From: a bacterium ADurb.Bin243
GTDB lineage: Bacteria > Muiribacteriota > UBA9980
Assembly (NCBI GenBank): GCA_002069765.1
Contig: MWBZ01000009.1
Location: 35,244-99,243, forward strand
Reading direction: 5' to 3'
DNA: 64,000 nt
Below are positions 1 to 8,446 of the stretch, piece after piece. The notes under the pieces are model-generated. The model worked only from the letters and a program-made list of their open reading frames with translations, ran no database searches and had not been told where the DNA came from. Each line of letters starts with the position of its first letter. Within the stretch, counting starts at the first letter, position 1. The position numbers and the translations under genes were made by a program.

Positions 1-1
1 G

Positions 2-745
2 GTAGAAGAAATTATAGGGCGCATCGAAGCGCTTGCGGCGCCCGTTAAAAAATCGCCGCTCGCCGGCAAAAATATAGTCGTTACGGCCGGGCCTACCCGC
101 GAATATATAGACACCGTAAGATTTTTGAGCAATCCTTCCACGGGCCGCATGGGGTACGCTCTGGCGGAATCCGCGGTAAAAGCGGGGGCGCGGGTAACTT
201 TAATAAGCGGCCCGGTAAGCATAAAGCCGCCCGCCGGAATCCGCGAAGTTATAAACGTGGTTACCACAAAAGAAATGCTCGAGGCGGTTATCGATAATTT
301 CGACGCCGCTGATGTGCTGATTTCGGCCGCCGCGCCCTGCGATTTTACGTTCAACCGGAAACTGACTGAAAAAGCCGCCAAAATGGATATTATAAACAAC
401 GGCGGCTTTAAGCTGGCCGCGACCGAAGATATTTTAAAAACCGCGGCTAAAAAGAAGAAAAAGCAGATCGTCGTGGGCTTCGCCGCCGAAGACAACAACC
501 ATCTCGAAAACGCCGTTCGCAAGATGAAAGCTAAAAGCATGGACATGATAGTTTTAAACGACGTGTCAACGAAGGAAACGGGCTTCGCGTCGGATTTCAA
601 TAAGATAACTATAATAAAAAAAGGCCTCGAAAATTCGCCGGCCGATTACGAAAAAGCCTCCAAACTCGAATGCGCCGGCATTATTTTAAGCAATATAGAG
701 GCGCTTATGAAAAAAGAGAAAAGAAAAAAGTCAGATGTATTGTAA
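2..745 (+). CDS. coaBC: CoaBC C-terminal part (phosphopantothenate-cysteine ligase domain), 5' truncated
   Basis: The CoaB domain of the bifunctional enzyme condenses 4'-phosphopantothenate with cysteine in coenzyme A synthesis; it is cytoplasmic. The frame is open from base 2, so the gene enters from outside the window; the TTG at 125 is internal. The readable part (247 residues) starts just before the CoaB nucleotide-binding motif VTAGPTREYID, followed by FLSNPSTGRMG, the AAAPCDF segment (AAVADY in many homologues), GFAAEDNN and LNDVSTKETGFASD, all in family order. The N-terminal flavoprotein decarboxylase (CoaC) half is not in the window, so its presence is assumed. The stop overlaps the priA start by 11 bases, indicating translational coupling. 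Identity is secure. Confidence 0.93.
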   Translation, partial: VEEIIGRIEALAAPVKKSPLAGKNIVVTAGPTREYIDTVRFLSNPSTGRMGYALAESAVKAGARVTLISGPVSIKPPAGIREVINVVTTKEMLEAVIDNFDAADVLISAAAPCDFTFNRKLTEKAAKMDIINNGGFKLAATEDILKTAAKKKKKQIVVGFAAEDNNHLENAVRKMKAKSMDMIVLNDVSTKETGFASDFNKITIIKKGLENSPADYEKASKLECAGIILSNIEALMKKEKRKKSDVL

Positions 746-3002
746 AGTAGCCGTTTCCATTCCCGTAGACCAGCTTTATACCTATAAAATTCCCGACAAA
801 TATTCAGGACTCGTAACCCGCGGCAGCAGGGTTTTAGTGAATATAAAAAACCAGGCCGACCCGGTCGCCGCTTACGTGATTTCGTGCTGCGAAACCTGCG
901 ATTACGATCCAACCCTCGTTAAACCCGTTTACGATATAGTCGAAGGCGCTCCGCTGCCCGAAGATTTGATGCGGCTTTCCGAAATGATTTCGGAAAAATA
1001 TCTTTGCGCGCAGGGAATGGCGCTTGAAATGATATTTCCGCCCTCGCTTTCGTACCAGAACGAAAAGATCGAGCCTTACTACGATTTTAACCGCAAAGCC
1101 GACGTTTTCGAGGCTATAAAAGACCGTTCTCTAAATAAAACAGATAAGCTCGTTATACAATTTTTATATAACCACGGCGCGTCCGATATTAAAAATATCG
1201 AAAAGAGCCTGCTTTCAACCCGCGTTACCGTCAAAAACTCGCTTTCAAAGCTTTCCGGGCTTAAATACGCCGTAAAATCGTTAGACCCCCGCAAGTTCGA
1301 TTACGGCGGAGCGGGCCCTCTAGTTTATAAGCTCGGCGACGACAGGGGCATGGAATTCACTTCCGAACAGAAGGCGGCCATCGCCAACGTAACGCATTAT
1401 ATAAATAAAGGCGAATATCACGAAAGCTTAATATTCGGGGTCACCGGCTCCGGAAAAACCGAAGTGTATATCGAAATTATCAAAGAAATTTTAAACGCCG
1501 GAAAAACGGCCATAGTCCTGGTGCCCGAAATAGCCCTTACGGAGCATTTAAAGCACCGTTACCAGAAGGCGTTCGACGACAGGCTCGCCATATGGCATTC
1601 GCTCGTCACCAAGGCCCAGAAAGACGCCATATATTCGCAGATCGCAGACGGCAAGATCAAGATACTTCTCGGGGCGCGCTCGGCCGTGTTCGCGCCTTTC
1701 GACCAGCTCGGCTGCGTCATAATCGACGAAGAGCACGATTCGTCCTATAAACAGGATTCGGCCATAAAATATGACGCCCGCGAAGTGGCGAAAATGCGCC
1801 TTAAAATAAATAACGGCGTCCTGGTTTCCGGAACGGCAACGCCTTCCATAGACAGCTATCATGACGCCGTTCAAAACGGCCGCGGAGGAGATTTTCCGTC
1901 TTTAATCAAGCTGGAGAAACGCGTCGAGAACCGCCCCATGCCCGAATGCCATATCGTGGATATGGGCCGGGAATTCATAGACAATAAAAATAAATCTATG
2001 TTTTCGGCGCTTTTGAGCGAAAAAATCAACGACAGGCTCCAGAAACGGCAGCAAAGCCTGCTGTTTTTAAACAGGCGCGGCCACAGCACCTTCGTTTTGT
2101 GCCGGGCATGCGGGTATGTCGTAAAATGCGACGACTGCTCGGTGTCGATGACCTTTCACATGCAGCAGCAGACGCTTTTATGCCATTACTGCTCGGCGGT
2201 GAAAAAGGCCCCGTCCAGATGCCCGCAATGCGACAGCCAGTATATAAGATTTTTCGGGGCCGGGACCGAAAAGGTGGAAGAGGAATTCAGGTTGAAATTC
2301 CCGAACGCCCGCGTGGCGAGGCTTGATTCTGATATACTGACCAGCAAGAAGATAAGCTCTAAAATACTCGACGACTTCGCTAAGAAAAAAATCGACGTTC
2401 TTATCGGCACGCAGATGATAGCCAAGGGGTTCGATTTTCATAACATCACCCTGGTAGGCGTAATATCGGCCGACACCATGCTGAATATGCCCGACATGTT
2501 CGCCTCCGAACGCACGTTCCAGATCTTATGCCAGGTAATCGGCCGGACGGGCCGGGGCGAAACTGAAGGCGAATGCGTTATACAGACCTATAACCCCGAT
2601 AATTACGCCATAACATGCGCCGCCGCGAGCGATTTTATCTCGTTTTACGAAAACGAGGCGGCCGTAAGAAAAGGGCTTTTTTACCCGCCTTTCAGTAAAA
2701 TGATAAAAATAAGTTTCGCCCACCCGGAAGAAACGCTTATACTGGAGACAGCCTCCGCGCTCGCCGGAGAAATAAACGAGAGAATAAAGGCCGCGGGCGG
2801 GGGCAAATTAAGGCTTACGGGCCCTGCTCCTTCGCTGGTGGCTAAAATTCAAAATATTTACAGGTATAATATATTCGTATACGCCGGCTCTGATGAAATA
2901 ATAAGGGAGAGCCTGCTGGACATTCTCAAAAAATATAGTTTTACAAATAAAAAGCAATGTGTTAAAATATCCGTTGACGTTTCGCCGAATAACACTTTTT
3001 GA
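735..3002 (+). CDS. priA: Primosomal replication restart helicase PriA
   Basis: PriA is a cytoplasmic 3'-5' superfamily 2 helicase that recognises abandoned replication forks and reloads the replisome. The 755-residue length is normal. Visible are an N-terminal DNA-binding domain (about 1-105), Walker A GVTGSGKTEVY near residue 235, the DEEH box near 331, GTATPS, and a zinc module near 455-505 with four Cys pairs (CRAC, CDDC, CHYC, CPQC). They are followed by GTQMIAKGFDF and QVIGRTGRG, motifs V and VI. The start overlaps the end of coaBC, and def follows after 55 bases. The coaBC-priA-def-fmt-rsmB order matches the conserved arrangement of Bacillus-type genomes. Confidence 0.97.
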   Translation: MYCKVAVSIPVDQLYTYKIPDKYSGLVTRGSRVLVNIKNQADPVAAYVISCCETCDYDPTLVKPVYDIVEGAPLPEDLMRLSEMISEKYLCAQGMALEMIFPPSLSYQNEKIEPYYDFNRKADVFEAIKDRSLNKTDKLVIQFLYNHGASDIKNIEKSLLSTRVTVKNSLSKLSGLKYAVKSLDPRKFDYGGAGPLVYKLGDDRGMEFTSEQKAAIANVTHYINKGEYHESLIFGVTGSGKTEVYIEIIKEILNAGKTAIVLVPEIALTEHLKHRYQKAFDDRLAIWHSLVTKAQKDAIYSQIADGKIKILLGARSAVFAPFDQLGCVIIDEEHDSSYKQDSAIKYDAREVAKMRLKINNGVLVSGTATPSIDSYHDAVQNGRGGDFPSLIKLEKRVENRPMPECHIVDMGREFIDNKNKSMFSALLSEKINDRLQKRQQSLLFLNRRGHSTFVLCRACGYVVKCDDCSVSMTFHMQQQTLLCHYCSAVKKAPSRCPQCDSQYIRFFGAGTEKVEEEFRLKFPNARVARLDSDILTSKKISSKILDDFAKKKIDVLIGTQMIAKGFDFHNITLVGVISADTMLNMPDMFASERTFQILCQVIGRTGRGETEGECVIQTYNPDNYAITCAAASDFISFYENEAAVRKGLFYPPFSKMIKISFAHPEETLILETASALAGEINERIKAAGGGKLRLTGPAPSLVAKIQNIYRYNIFVYAGSDEIIRESLLDILKKYSFTNKKQCVKISVDVSPNNTF

Positions 3003-3057
3003 AAGCTGATTAATCTGGTTGAAATTATAAATTATCCGTTCAAAGAGGAGATTATTA

Positions 3058-3570
3058 ATGACCATATTACCGATATACATATGCACCGACAAAGTGCTCC
3101 GGCAGAAAGCGGCCGATTGCGCCAAACCGTATTCGCAGTATAAGGCGCTGGCCGAAAACATGATCCAGACGATGTATAAAGCTCCCGGCGTGGGGCTCGC
3201 GGCTCCGCAGATAGGGGTGTCTTTGAAGCTCGTCGTTTACGACGCCGGAAACGGGCCGGTCGTTCTCATAAATCCCGAAATATTGTCCTCTTCGGAGCAG
3301 ACCGCCGCTTACGAAGAAGGCTGCCTTTCCGTGCCCGACATAACGGCCGAAATTATAAGGCCGGCCTCGGTAAAATTTAAAGCTTTCGATCTCGACGGAT
3401 ATAAGTACGAAAAGGAAGTCACCGGCATGGAAGCGCGCGTGGTCCAGCACGAACTGGACCATCTGTCGGGAATCCTGTTCATAGACAGACTCCAGCCGAA
3501 GGATAAGCCGGCAATTGAAAAGCTTCTTAAAAAAGCCGGAATGAAAGTAGCGGTGCAGAAGACCAGATGA
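3058..3570 (+). CDS. def: Peptide deformylase
   Basis: Removes the N-formyl group from nascent proteins at the ribosome. All three metal-site motifs of the family are present in the 170 residues: GVGLAAPQIG (44-53), EGCLSVP with ligand Cys89, and QHELDHLSGILF with ligands His131 and His135 and catalytic Glu132. A strong ribosome-binding site (GAGGAG, about 9 bases upstream) supports the ATG. The gene overlaps fmt by four bases (ATGA), coupling deformylase with the formyltransferase, as in many bacteria. Nothing is unusual. Confidence 0.97.
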   Translation: MTILPIYICTDKVLRQKAADCAKPYSQYKALAENMIQTMYKAPGVGLAAPQIGVSLKLVVYDAGNGPVVLINPEILSSSEQTAAYEEGCLSVPDITAEIIRPASVKFKAFDLDGYKYEKEVTGMEARVVQHELDHLSGILFIDRLQPKDKPAIEKLLKKAGMKVAVQKTR

Positions 3571-4511
3571 AGATATTTTTCCTCGGAACGCCAGAATTCG
3601 CAGTGCCGTCGCTTAAAGCGCTCGCGGCCTCGCCGGAACATAGCGTATGCGCGGTCATAACTAATCCCGACCAGCCTTCGGGCCGCCAGCTTAAGTTAAA
3701 GCCTTCTCCGGTCAAATCGACCGCGCTGGAACTGGGATTGCCGGTTTATCAGCCCGAAAAGTTCAACACCGAAGAAACTTTAGAAATATTAAAATCTTCA
3801 GGCGCCGATCTGCTCGCGGTCGTAGCTTACGGCAAGATTATAGGCGATAAAATACTCGCGGAATTTAAAGACCGCATCGTTAACGTCCATCCTTCGCTGC
3901 TTCCGGCGTATAGAGGCGTAGCCCCTTACCAGTGGGCCCTTTTAAACGGCGAAACGGTTACCGGCGTCAGCATAATATATCTGGTTAAAAAGCTCGACGC
4001 GGGCGATATTATATTGCAGGAAAAATACGATATACTGCCTTCGGATAACGCCAAAACCCTCCATGACAAACTATCCGTCATGGGCGCGGGCCTTTTATGC
4101 CGCGCGGCGGGAATGATAGCCGGCGGAACGGTTCAAAGGGCCCCGCAGGACGATAACTCCGCCACTTATTTTAAAAAAATCGATAAAGCCATGGGGAAAA
4201 TCGACTGGAACCGGCCGCCAAAAGCGATTTCCGATCTCGTGCGCGGCCTTTACAGCTGGCCGTCGGCCTACGCTTTTTTCAACTCCGAAATGCTTAAAAT
4301 CCACGAGGCTGAACCCGCTTCCGAATTTTCGGGCCACGATCTGACGCCCGGAACGGTCATTACGGCCGATGAAAAAAAAGGATTTATAATAGCCTGCGGA
4401 GAAAAAGGCGCCCTCCGCGTAAAAACCCTTCAGCTCGCTTCGCGCAATATCCAGAATTTCGACTCTTTTTTAAGAGGAAATAAAATTAACGCCGGGATAA
4501 TATTAAACTAA
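3567..4511 (+). CDS. fmt: Methionyl-tRNA formyltransferase
   Basis: Formylates initiator Met-tRNA using 10-formyltetrahydrofolate. The 314-residue protein has FLGTPEFAVPSL at the N-terminus, the formyltransferase active-site segment NVHPSLLPAYRG (catalytic Asn106 and His108), and LDAGDII with Asp144, then a C-terminal OB-like tRNA-binding domain from about residue 205. It is translationally coupled to def by the four-base overlap. About 150 bases of non-coding, foldable sequence separate it from rsmB. Confidence 0.97.
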   Translation: MKIFFLGTPEFAVPSLKALAASPEHSVCAVITNPDQPSGRQLKLKPSPVKSTALELGLPVYQPEKFNTEETLEILKSSGADLLAVVAYGKIIGDKILAEFKDRIVNVHPSLLPAYRGVAPYQWALLNGETVTGVSIIYLVKKLDAGDIILQEKYDILPSDNAKTLHDKLSVMGAGLLCRAAGMIAGGTVQRAPQDDNSATYFKKIDKAMGKIDWNRPPKAISDLVRGLYSWPSAYAFFNSEMLKIHEAEPASEFSGHDLTPGTVITADEKKGFIIACGEKGALRVKTLQLASRNIQNFDSFLRGNKINAGIILN

Positions 4512-4548
4512 TTAAAATATCAGCCGATATAAAACTTGAGTTGTTTTA

Positions 4549-4615
4549 GTTTTATCCGCGCCCGCTCGAACCGGCGCGCCGCTTTCGCCGGAAACCGCGA
4601 AAGCATGGATAAAAC
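4549..4615 (+). other. Foldable intergenic segment between fmt and rsmB
   Basis: Between fmt and rsmB lie nested inverted repeats: an outer 9-bp perfect pair (GTTTTATCC at 4549-4557 with GGATAAAAC at 4607-4615) enclosing an 8-bp perfect hairpin (GCTTTCGC 4581-4588 with GCGAAAGC 4597-4604) and a GC-rich segment that could form a third short stem. There is no T-tract, so it is not a simple terminator, and it does not have tRNA arm lengths. A TATAAT at 4640-4645 follows, without a convincing -35. It could be a cis-acting RNA or a remnant; no function is claimed. Confidence 0.3.
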
Positions 4616-4660
4616 GGGGCTCTCATATAGTGAACGTTTTATAATGAGGTTGATTAATTT

Positions 4661-6022
4661 ATGATTAATGCCCGAGAGTGCGCAATACGCATATTGTATC
4701 AGGTCGAAACCCAGCTCGCATACTCCAATATAGTAATCGACGACATCATCCAGAAGAACGTATTCAATACGCTCGACAAAAATTTCGCCATTCAATTGGT
4801 GTATGGAGTCATCCGCCACCAGAATACCCTCGACTATATCATTCTGCAATTCATAGAGCATAAGGAAAAATTCGCGCGCCTCAACAAATGGCTATTGCTC
4901 GCGCTTCGCCTGGGCGTATATCAGATAATTTATCTCGACAAAGTGCCGAATTACAGCGCCGTGGATGAATCGGTGAAACTCGCCAAGTCTTACGGCCCGG
5001 TGGGTTCTTCCAGTTTCGTCAACGCCGTGCTCAGAAACGTGTGCGAACATTCGGAAAGGCTGATAAAGTTCGAAAACGAAGCCGAAAACGTAAAACTCGC
5101 GCTTCACCTGTCTCACCCGGTATGGCTCATAGAACGCTTGATAGCGCAATTCGGCAAACTCAACGCAATTAAAATATGCGAGGCCAACAATAACGCCCCC
5201 AGAATCTCCATACGCGTGAACACTTTAAAGACCACGACGGACGCCATGATGACGGCGCTTTCGGCTTTCCAGCCGGAGCCTTCGGCGCTCGTGCCCGACG
5301 GCATAATTTTAAAGAATTTTTCGGAACTCACATCGACCAATTATTTTAAAGAAGGATATTTCTATATACAGGACGAAGCTTCGATGCTGGTAGCGCACGT
5401 GGTCGACCCCCAGCCCATGGAAGTGGTTTTCGATTTCTGCGCCAGCCCCGGCGGAAAAAGCACCCATCTGGCCCAGCTTTCCAACAACCAGTCGCTGATA
5501 CTTGCTTACGACAGGTTCTCTCACAAAATACAAAAGATCAAAGACAACGCCAAGCGCCTCGGCATTACATGCATTACGCCCAAATTACAGGACGTTTTAA
5601 AGATGAACGAGAGCAGAATGGCCCACAGGGTGCTTATCGACGCGCCGTGCTCTTGCATGGGCATAATAAGGCGCCATCCCGAGCTTAAATGGAGGCTCGA
5701 AGAAAAGAATATCGATTCGCTCGCTAAAATACAGTACCAGCTTCTCGAAGTGGCCGCTTCGCACGTGGTCCCCGGCGGCGTGGTAGTATATTCGGTATGC
5801 ACGTTCGAGCCGAACGAAACTATAAACCTGATAAAGAAATTCATTAAAAACAATTCGGAATTCGAACTTTCGCCTTTTCCCGCGCACGTCGTCGAATGGT
5901 TCAAAAAAGCCGGCGTGGATACGGAAACGATCGAAAGCGGCTACCAGACGTTTTTCCCGTATACCTGCGGCATGGACGGATTTTTCATAGCGCGCCTGGT
6001 TAAAAACGGTTCCGGAAAGTGA
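4661..6022 (+). CDS. rsmB: 16S rRNA (cytosine-967-C5)-methyltransferase RsmB
   Basis: Methylates a cytosine in 16S rRNA with S-adenosylmethionine. The 453 residues consist of an N-terminal NusB-like helical RNA-binding domain (about 1-140) and a Rossmann methyltransferase domain with the SAM motif FDFCASPGGKSTHLA. The two m5C cysteines are present: Cys330 in APCSC (usually APCSG; the residue after PCS is Cys rather than Gly here) and the nucleophile Cys380 in YSVCTFEPNE. A GAGG ribosome-binding site lies about 11 bases before the ATG. It sits between fmt and rlmN as in Bacillus-type genomes. Confidence 0.95.
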   Translation: MINARECAIRILYQVETQLAYSNIVIDDIIQKNVFNTLDKNFAIQLVYGVIRHQNTLDYIILQFIEHKEKFARLNKWLLLALRLGVYQIIYLDKVPNYSAVDESVKLAKSYGPVGSSSFVNAVLRNVCEHSERLIKFENEAENVKLALHLSHPVWLIERLIAQFGKLNAIKICEANNNAPRISIRVNTLKTTTDAMMTALSAFQPEPSALVPDGIILKNFSELTSTNYFKEGYFYIQDEASMLVAHVVDPQPMEVVFDFCASPGGKSTHLAQLSNNQSLILAYDRFSHKIQKIKDNAKRLGITCITPKLQDVLKMNESRMAHRVLIDAPCSCMGIIRRHPELKWRLEEKNIDSLAKIQYQLLEVAASHVVPGGVVVYSVCTFEPNETINLIKKFIKNNSEFELSPFPAHVVEWFKKAGVDTETIESGYQTFFPYTCGMDGFFIARLVKNGSGK

Positions 6023-6062
6023 AATACTTATTTTAAGAGGCCGTAGCGGCGGAAAGAAATTT

Positions 6063-7142
6063 ATGAACGAAGAAAAGAAAATAGATATATGCGGCCTGGA
6101 ATTAAGCGAGTTCGAAAGGCTCATCGAGGAGATGGGAGAAAAAGCCTTCCGCGCCAGGCAGGTTTACGGATGGATCTTTAACGCGGGCGTGCGCGACTTC
6201 GCGGGTATGACCGATATTCCTTCACAATTAAGAACCACGCTGGCCGGGCGTTTTAGCGCCGAAACATGCCGCATGGAGCGTAAATCGGTTTCAGGCGACA
6301 AAATGGCGGTAAAATACGCTCTTTCGCTTGCCGACGGAAACGTTATAGAAACCGTTAAAATATATGATTCGGAAAAACTCGATAAATATACGGTTTGCGT
6401 TTCGACCCAGGTCGGCTGCCCTGTAAACTGCGCGTTCTGCCAGACGGCCAGGATGGGGTTCATAAGAAATTTAAGCGCCGCCGAAATAACCGGGCAGGTT
6501 CTCGCGGCGGCTTTCGACGGCGAAGGGGCCGCGGAAGGGCTTTCTAACGTAGTATATATGGGGATGGGCGAGCCGCTTTTAAATTACGACAGCGTCGTAA
6601 AATCGGTTAGAATAATAAACTGCCCGAAAGCTTTCAACGTGTCCATGCGCAAAATAACGGTTTCTACGGCCGGCGTAGCGCCGATGATGAAAAAGCTCAT
6701 GAACGAAAATATGCCCATAACGCTTGCCCTTTCATTGCACGCTCCTACGGACGCGCTCAGGGATAAGCTCGTCCCGCTCAACCGCAAGCATAATATAAAA
6801 TGCCTTATCGACGCGGTTAAGGCTTATGCGCGCACGACCGGAAGGCGCGTTACCATAGAATACGTGCTCATAGATAACGTCAACGATAAAAAATCGGACG
6901 CCGTTAAGCTGGCGGAATTATTAAAAAACATATTATGCCACGTTAATTTGATACCTATGAATAAGACCGAAGGCGGATATTCGGCCCCTTCGAAAACCAG
7001 GGTCGCCGAATTCAAAAATATACTGATGAGTTCCGGCGTCAACGCCACCGTAAGAAGCTCCCGCGGGCAGGACATTAACGCGGCCTGCGGAATGCTTTAC
7101 AAACAATTGAAAAAAACCCGCGCGGACGAAGAGATCAAATAA
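6063..7142 (+). CDS. rlmN: Dual-specificity 23S rRNA/tRNA adenine-C2 methyltransferase RlmN
   Basis: Radical-SAM enzyme that methylates C2 of A2503 in 23S rRNA and A37 in some tRNAs, producing 5'-deoxyadenosine. The 359 residues contain the 4Fe-4S motif CX3CX2C (Cys119, 123, 126), the CVSTQVGC segment, MGMGEPLLNYD, and the C-terminal RGQDINAACG with the methyl-carrying Cys342. Intact methyl-carrier cysteines argue for RlmN activity. In Bacillus-type genomes this gene is followed by prpC and prkC; here a PASTA protein gene follows directly after 95 bases. Confidence 0.96.
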   Translation: MNEEKKIDICGLELSEFERLIEEMGEKAFRARQVYGWIFNAGVRDFAGMTDIPSQLRTTLAGRFSAETCRMERKSVSGDKMAVKYALSLADGNVIETVKIYDSEKLDKYTVCVSTQVGCPVNCAFCQTARMGFIRNLSAAEITGQVLAAAFDGEGAAEGLSNVVYMGMGEPLLNYDSVVKSVRIINCPKAFNVSMRKITVSTAGVAPMMKKLMNENMPITLALSLHAPTDALRDKLVPLNRKHNIKCLIDAVKAYARTTGRRVTIEYVLIDNVNDKKSDAVKLAELLKNILCHVNLIPMNKTEGGYSAPSKTRVAEFKNILMSSGVNATVRSSRGQDINAACGMLYKQLKKTRADEEIK

Positions 7143-7237
7143 CGGGCAGCGCAGGTTAATTATTTAGACGACTGTTTTAAAAAGTAGAGAGTAATAATAA
7201 ATTTATCGAACGCGAAATAATCGGGAGGATATATACG

Positions 7238-8446
7238 ATGCGATTCACACAATCCAGAGCGGTAAAAGGGAATATTCTTATCGCGTTATTAAAATTTTTG
7301 ATATTCATAATATTTTTCGTGATACTTTTTCAGTTCGCTAAAATGTATTCCATAAAGATGATGAACTCCTTTTTCAACAAGGAGGAAACCAAGGTGCCGA
7401 ACCTGGTTTCGCAGGACGGCATGCCGGTGCGCATCGAAGACGCGTTCGAGCTGTGCAAACAATGCAAACTGCAACTGGATATTAAAGATAAAAAGCACGA
7501 CAATAATATTCCCGAAGGCTGCATTATAACGCAGGACCCTCCTCCAGACACCATAGTAAAAGCCAACCGCGTGATGGAAGTAATCCTTTCGCTCGGCGCT
7601 AAAACCATAGACTGCCCGGATGTGACCGGAAAAGACCTGCGCGACGTGGCGTTCACGATACAAAAAGAAGGCTTTTTGATAGGCAAGAAATCGTATATAT
7701 TTTCGGAAAGCGTTGCGGTGGATACCGTTATTTCCCAGACCCCCGAAGGCAATAAGCCCGCCCCTAAAGGCGCACAGATAGACCTTCTGGTTTCGCAGGG
7801 AAAGGCCAATTCGACCGTTAAAGTTCCTAATTTTATCGGCAGGCGTATCGAAGCCGTAAAGATCGTTTTAAGCAAGATCAACCTCGACCCCGGCAAGATC
7901 GGATACGAGAAAAAAGAAGGCACGGCTTCCGGAACCGTTCTGGCCCAGGATCCCGCCGCAGGAAGCGGCGTGGCCGATAAGACCCCCGTCAATTTTATAG
8001 TATGCGAAAATTCGGACGCGGCAAAGCCCGAAGAAAACAGGGACGCGGTAATAATAAAAACCGACGGCGTTAAAATGGAATCCAGCGAAAGCAACGTCAT
8101 AAAAATAGACGCCGGCAGCAAGGAAGCCCCGCTGCCTTTGATCGAAACTAAAGGCGAAAAAACGGCCGAAGCTCCGGCGACCGCGGCAAAACCCCAGATC
8201 GAAGACTCAAACGGCGACGCCGCTAAAAAAGTCGAAATTATCAAATTCATAGTTCCGCCGGGCCAGAAAAGCCGCGAAGTCAAAATGGTTTTGCTCGACG
8301 ACATGGGGCCGCGCGAAATTTATAAGAACCCTCATTACCCCGGCGAAGAGGTAGATTTGAGCGTCAACGGCTACGGCGCGATGAAAGTTCTTGTTTATCT
8401 GGATAACGTTTTCTTTAAAGATATAGAGGTAGGTGTTAAAAGATGA
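7238..8446 (+). CDS. Membrane-anchored PASTA-repeat protein (kinase-less)
   Basis: The 402-residue protein has a short cytoplasmic N-terminus, one membrane helix at about 13-34, then three PASTA repeats at about 52-118, 122-188 and 193-258. The repeats begin VPNL, CPDV and VPNF and each contains the typical Q-x-P-x turn. A low-complexity linker and a C-terminal beta-rich domain (about 333-402, PPGQKSREVKMVLLDD onward) follow. In Bacillus-type genomes PASTA repeats at this locus are fused behind the Ser/Thr kinase PrkC and bind peptidoglycan muropeptides. Here the kinase is absent from this protein, and a kinase-like protein is encoded next with a four-base overlap. Likely role: extracytoplasmic wall sensing or scaffold. 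RBS GGGAGG precedes the ATG. Confidence 0.85.
   Translation: MRFTQSRAVKGNILIALLKFLIFIIFFVILFQFAKMYSIKMMNSFFNKEETKVPNLVSQDGMPVRIEDAFELCKQCKLQLDIKDKKHDNNIPEGCIITQDPPPDTIVKANRVMEVILSLGAKTIDCPDVTGKDLRDVAFTIQKEGFLIGKKSYIFSESVAVDTVISQTPEGNKPAPKGAQIDLLVSQGKANSTVKVPNFIGRRIEAVKIVLSKINLDPGKIGYEKKEGTASGTVLAQDPAAGSGVADKTPVNFIVCENSDAAKPEENRDAVIIKTDGVKMESSESNVIKIDAGSKEAPLPLIETKGEKTAEAPATAAKPQIEDSNGDAAKKVEIIKFIVPPGQKSREVKMVLLDDMGPREIYKNPHYPGEEVDLSVNGYGAMKVLVYLDNVFFKDIEVGVKR

Noticed and set aside
4549..4615. tRNA-like fold between fmt and rsmB
   Set aside because: Arm lengths do not fit a cloverleaf, and there is no canonical T-loop or acceptor end.
7330..8304. Long antisense frame (324 codons) opposite the PASTA gene
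   Set aside because: It is a mirror of a real gene; the plus strand carries clear PASTA repeats and a ribosome-binding site.
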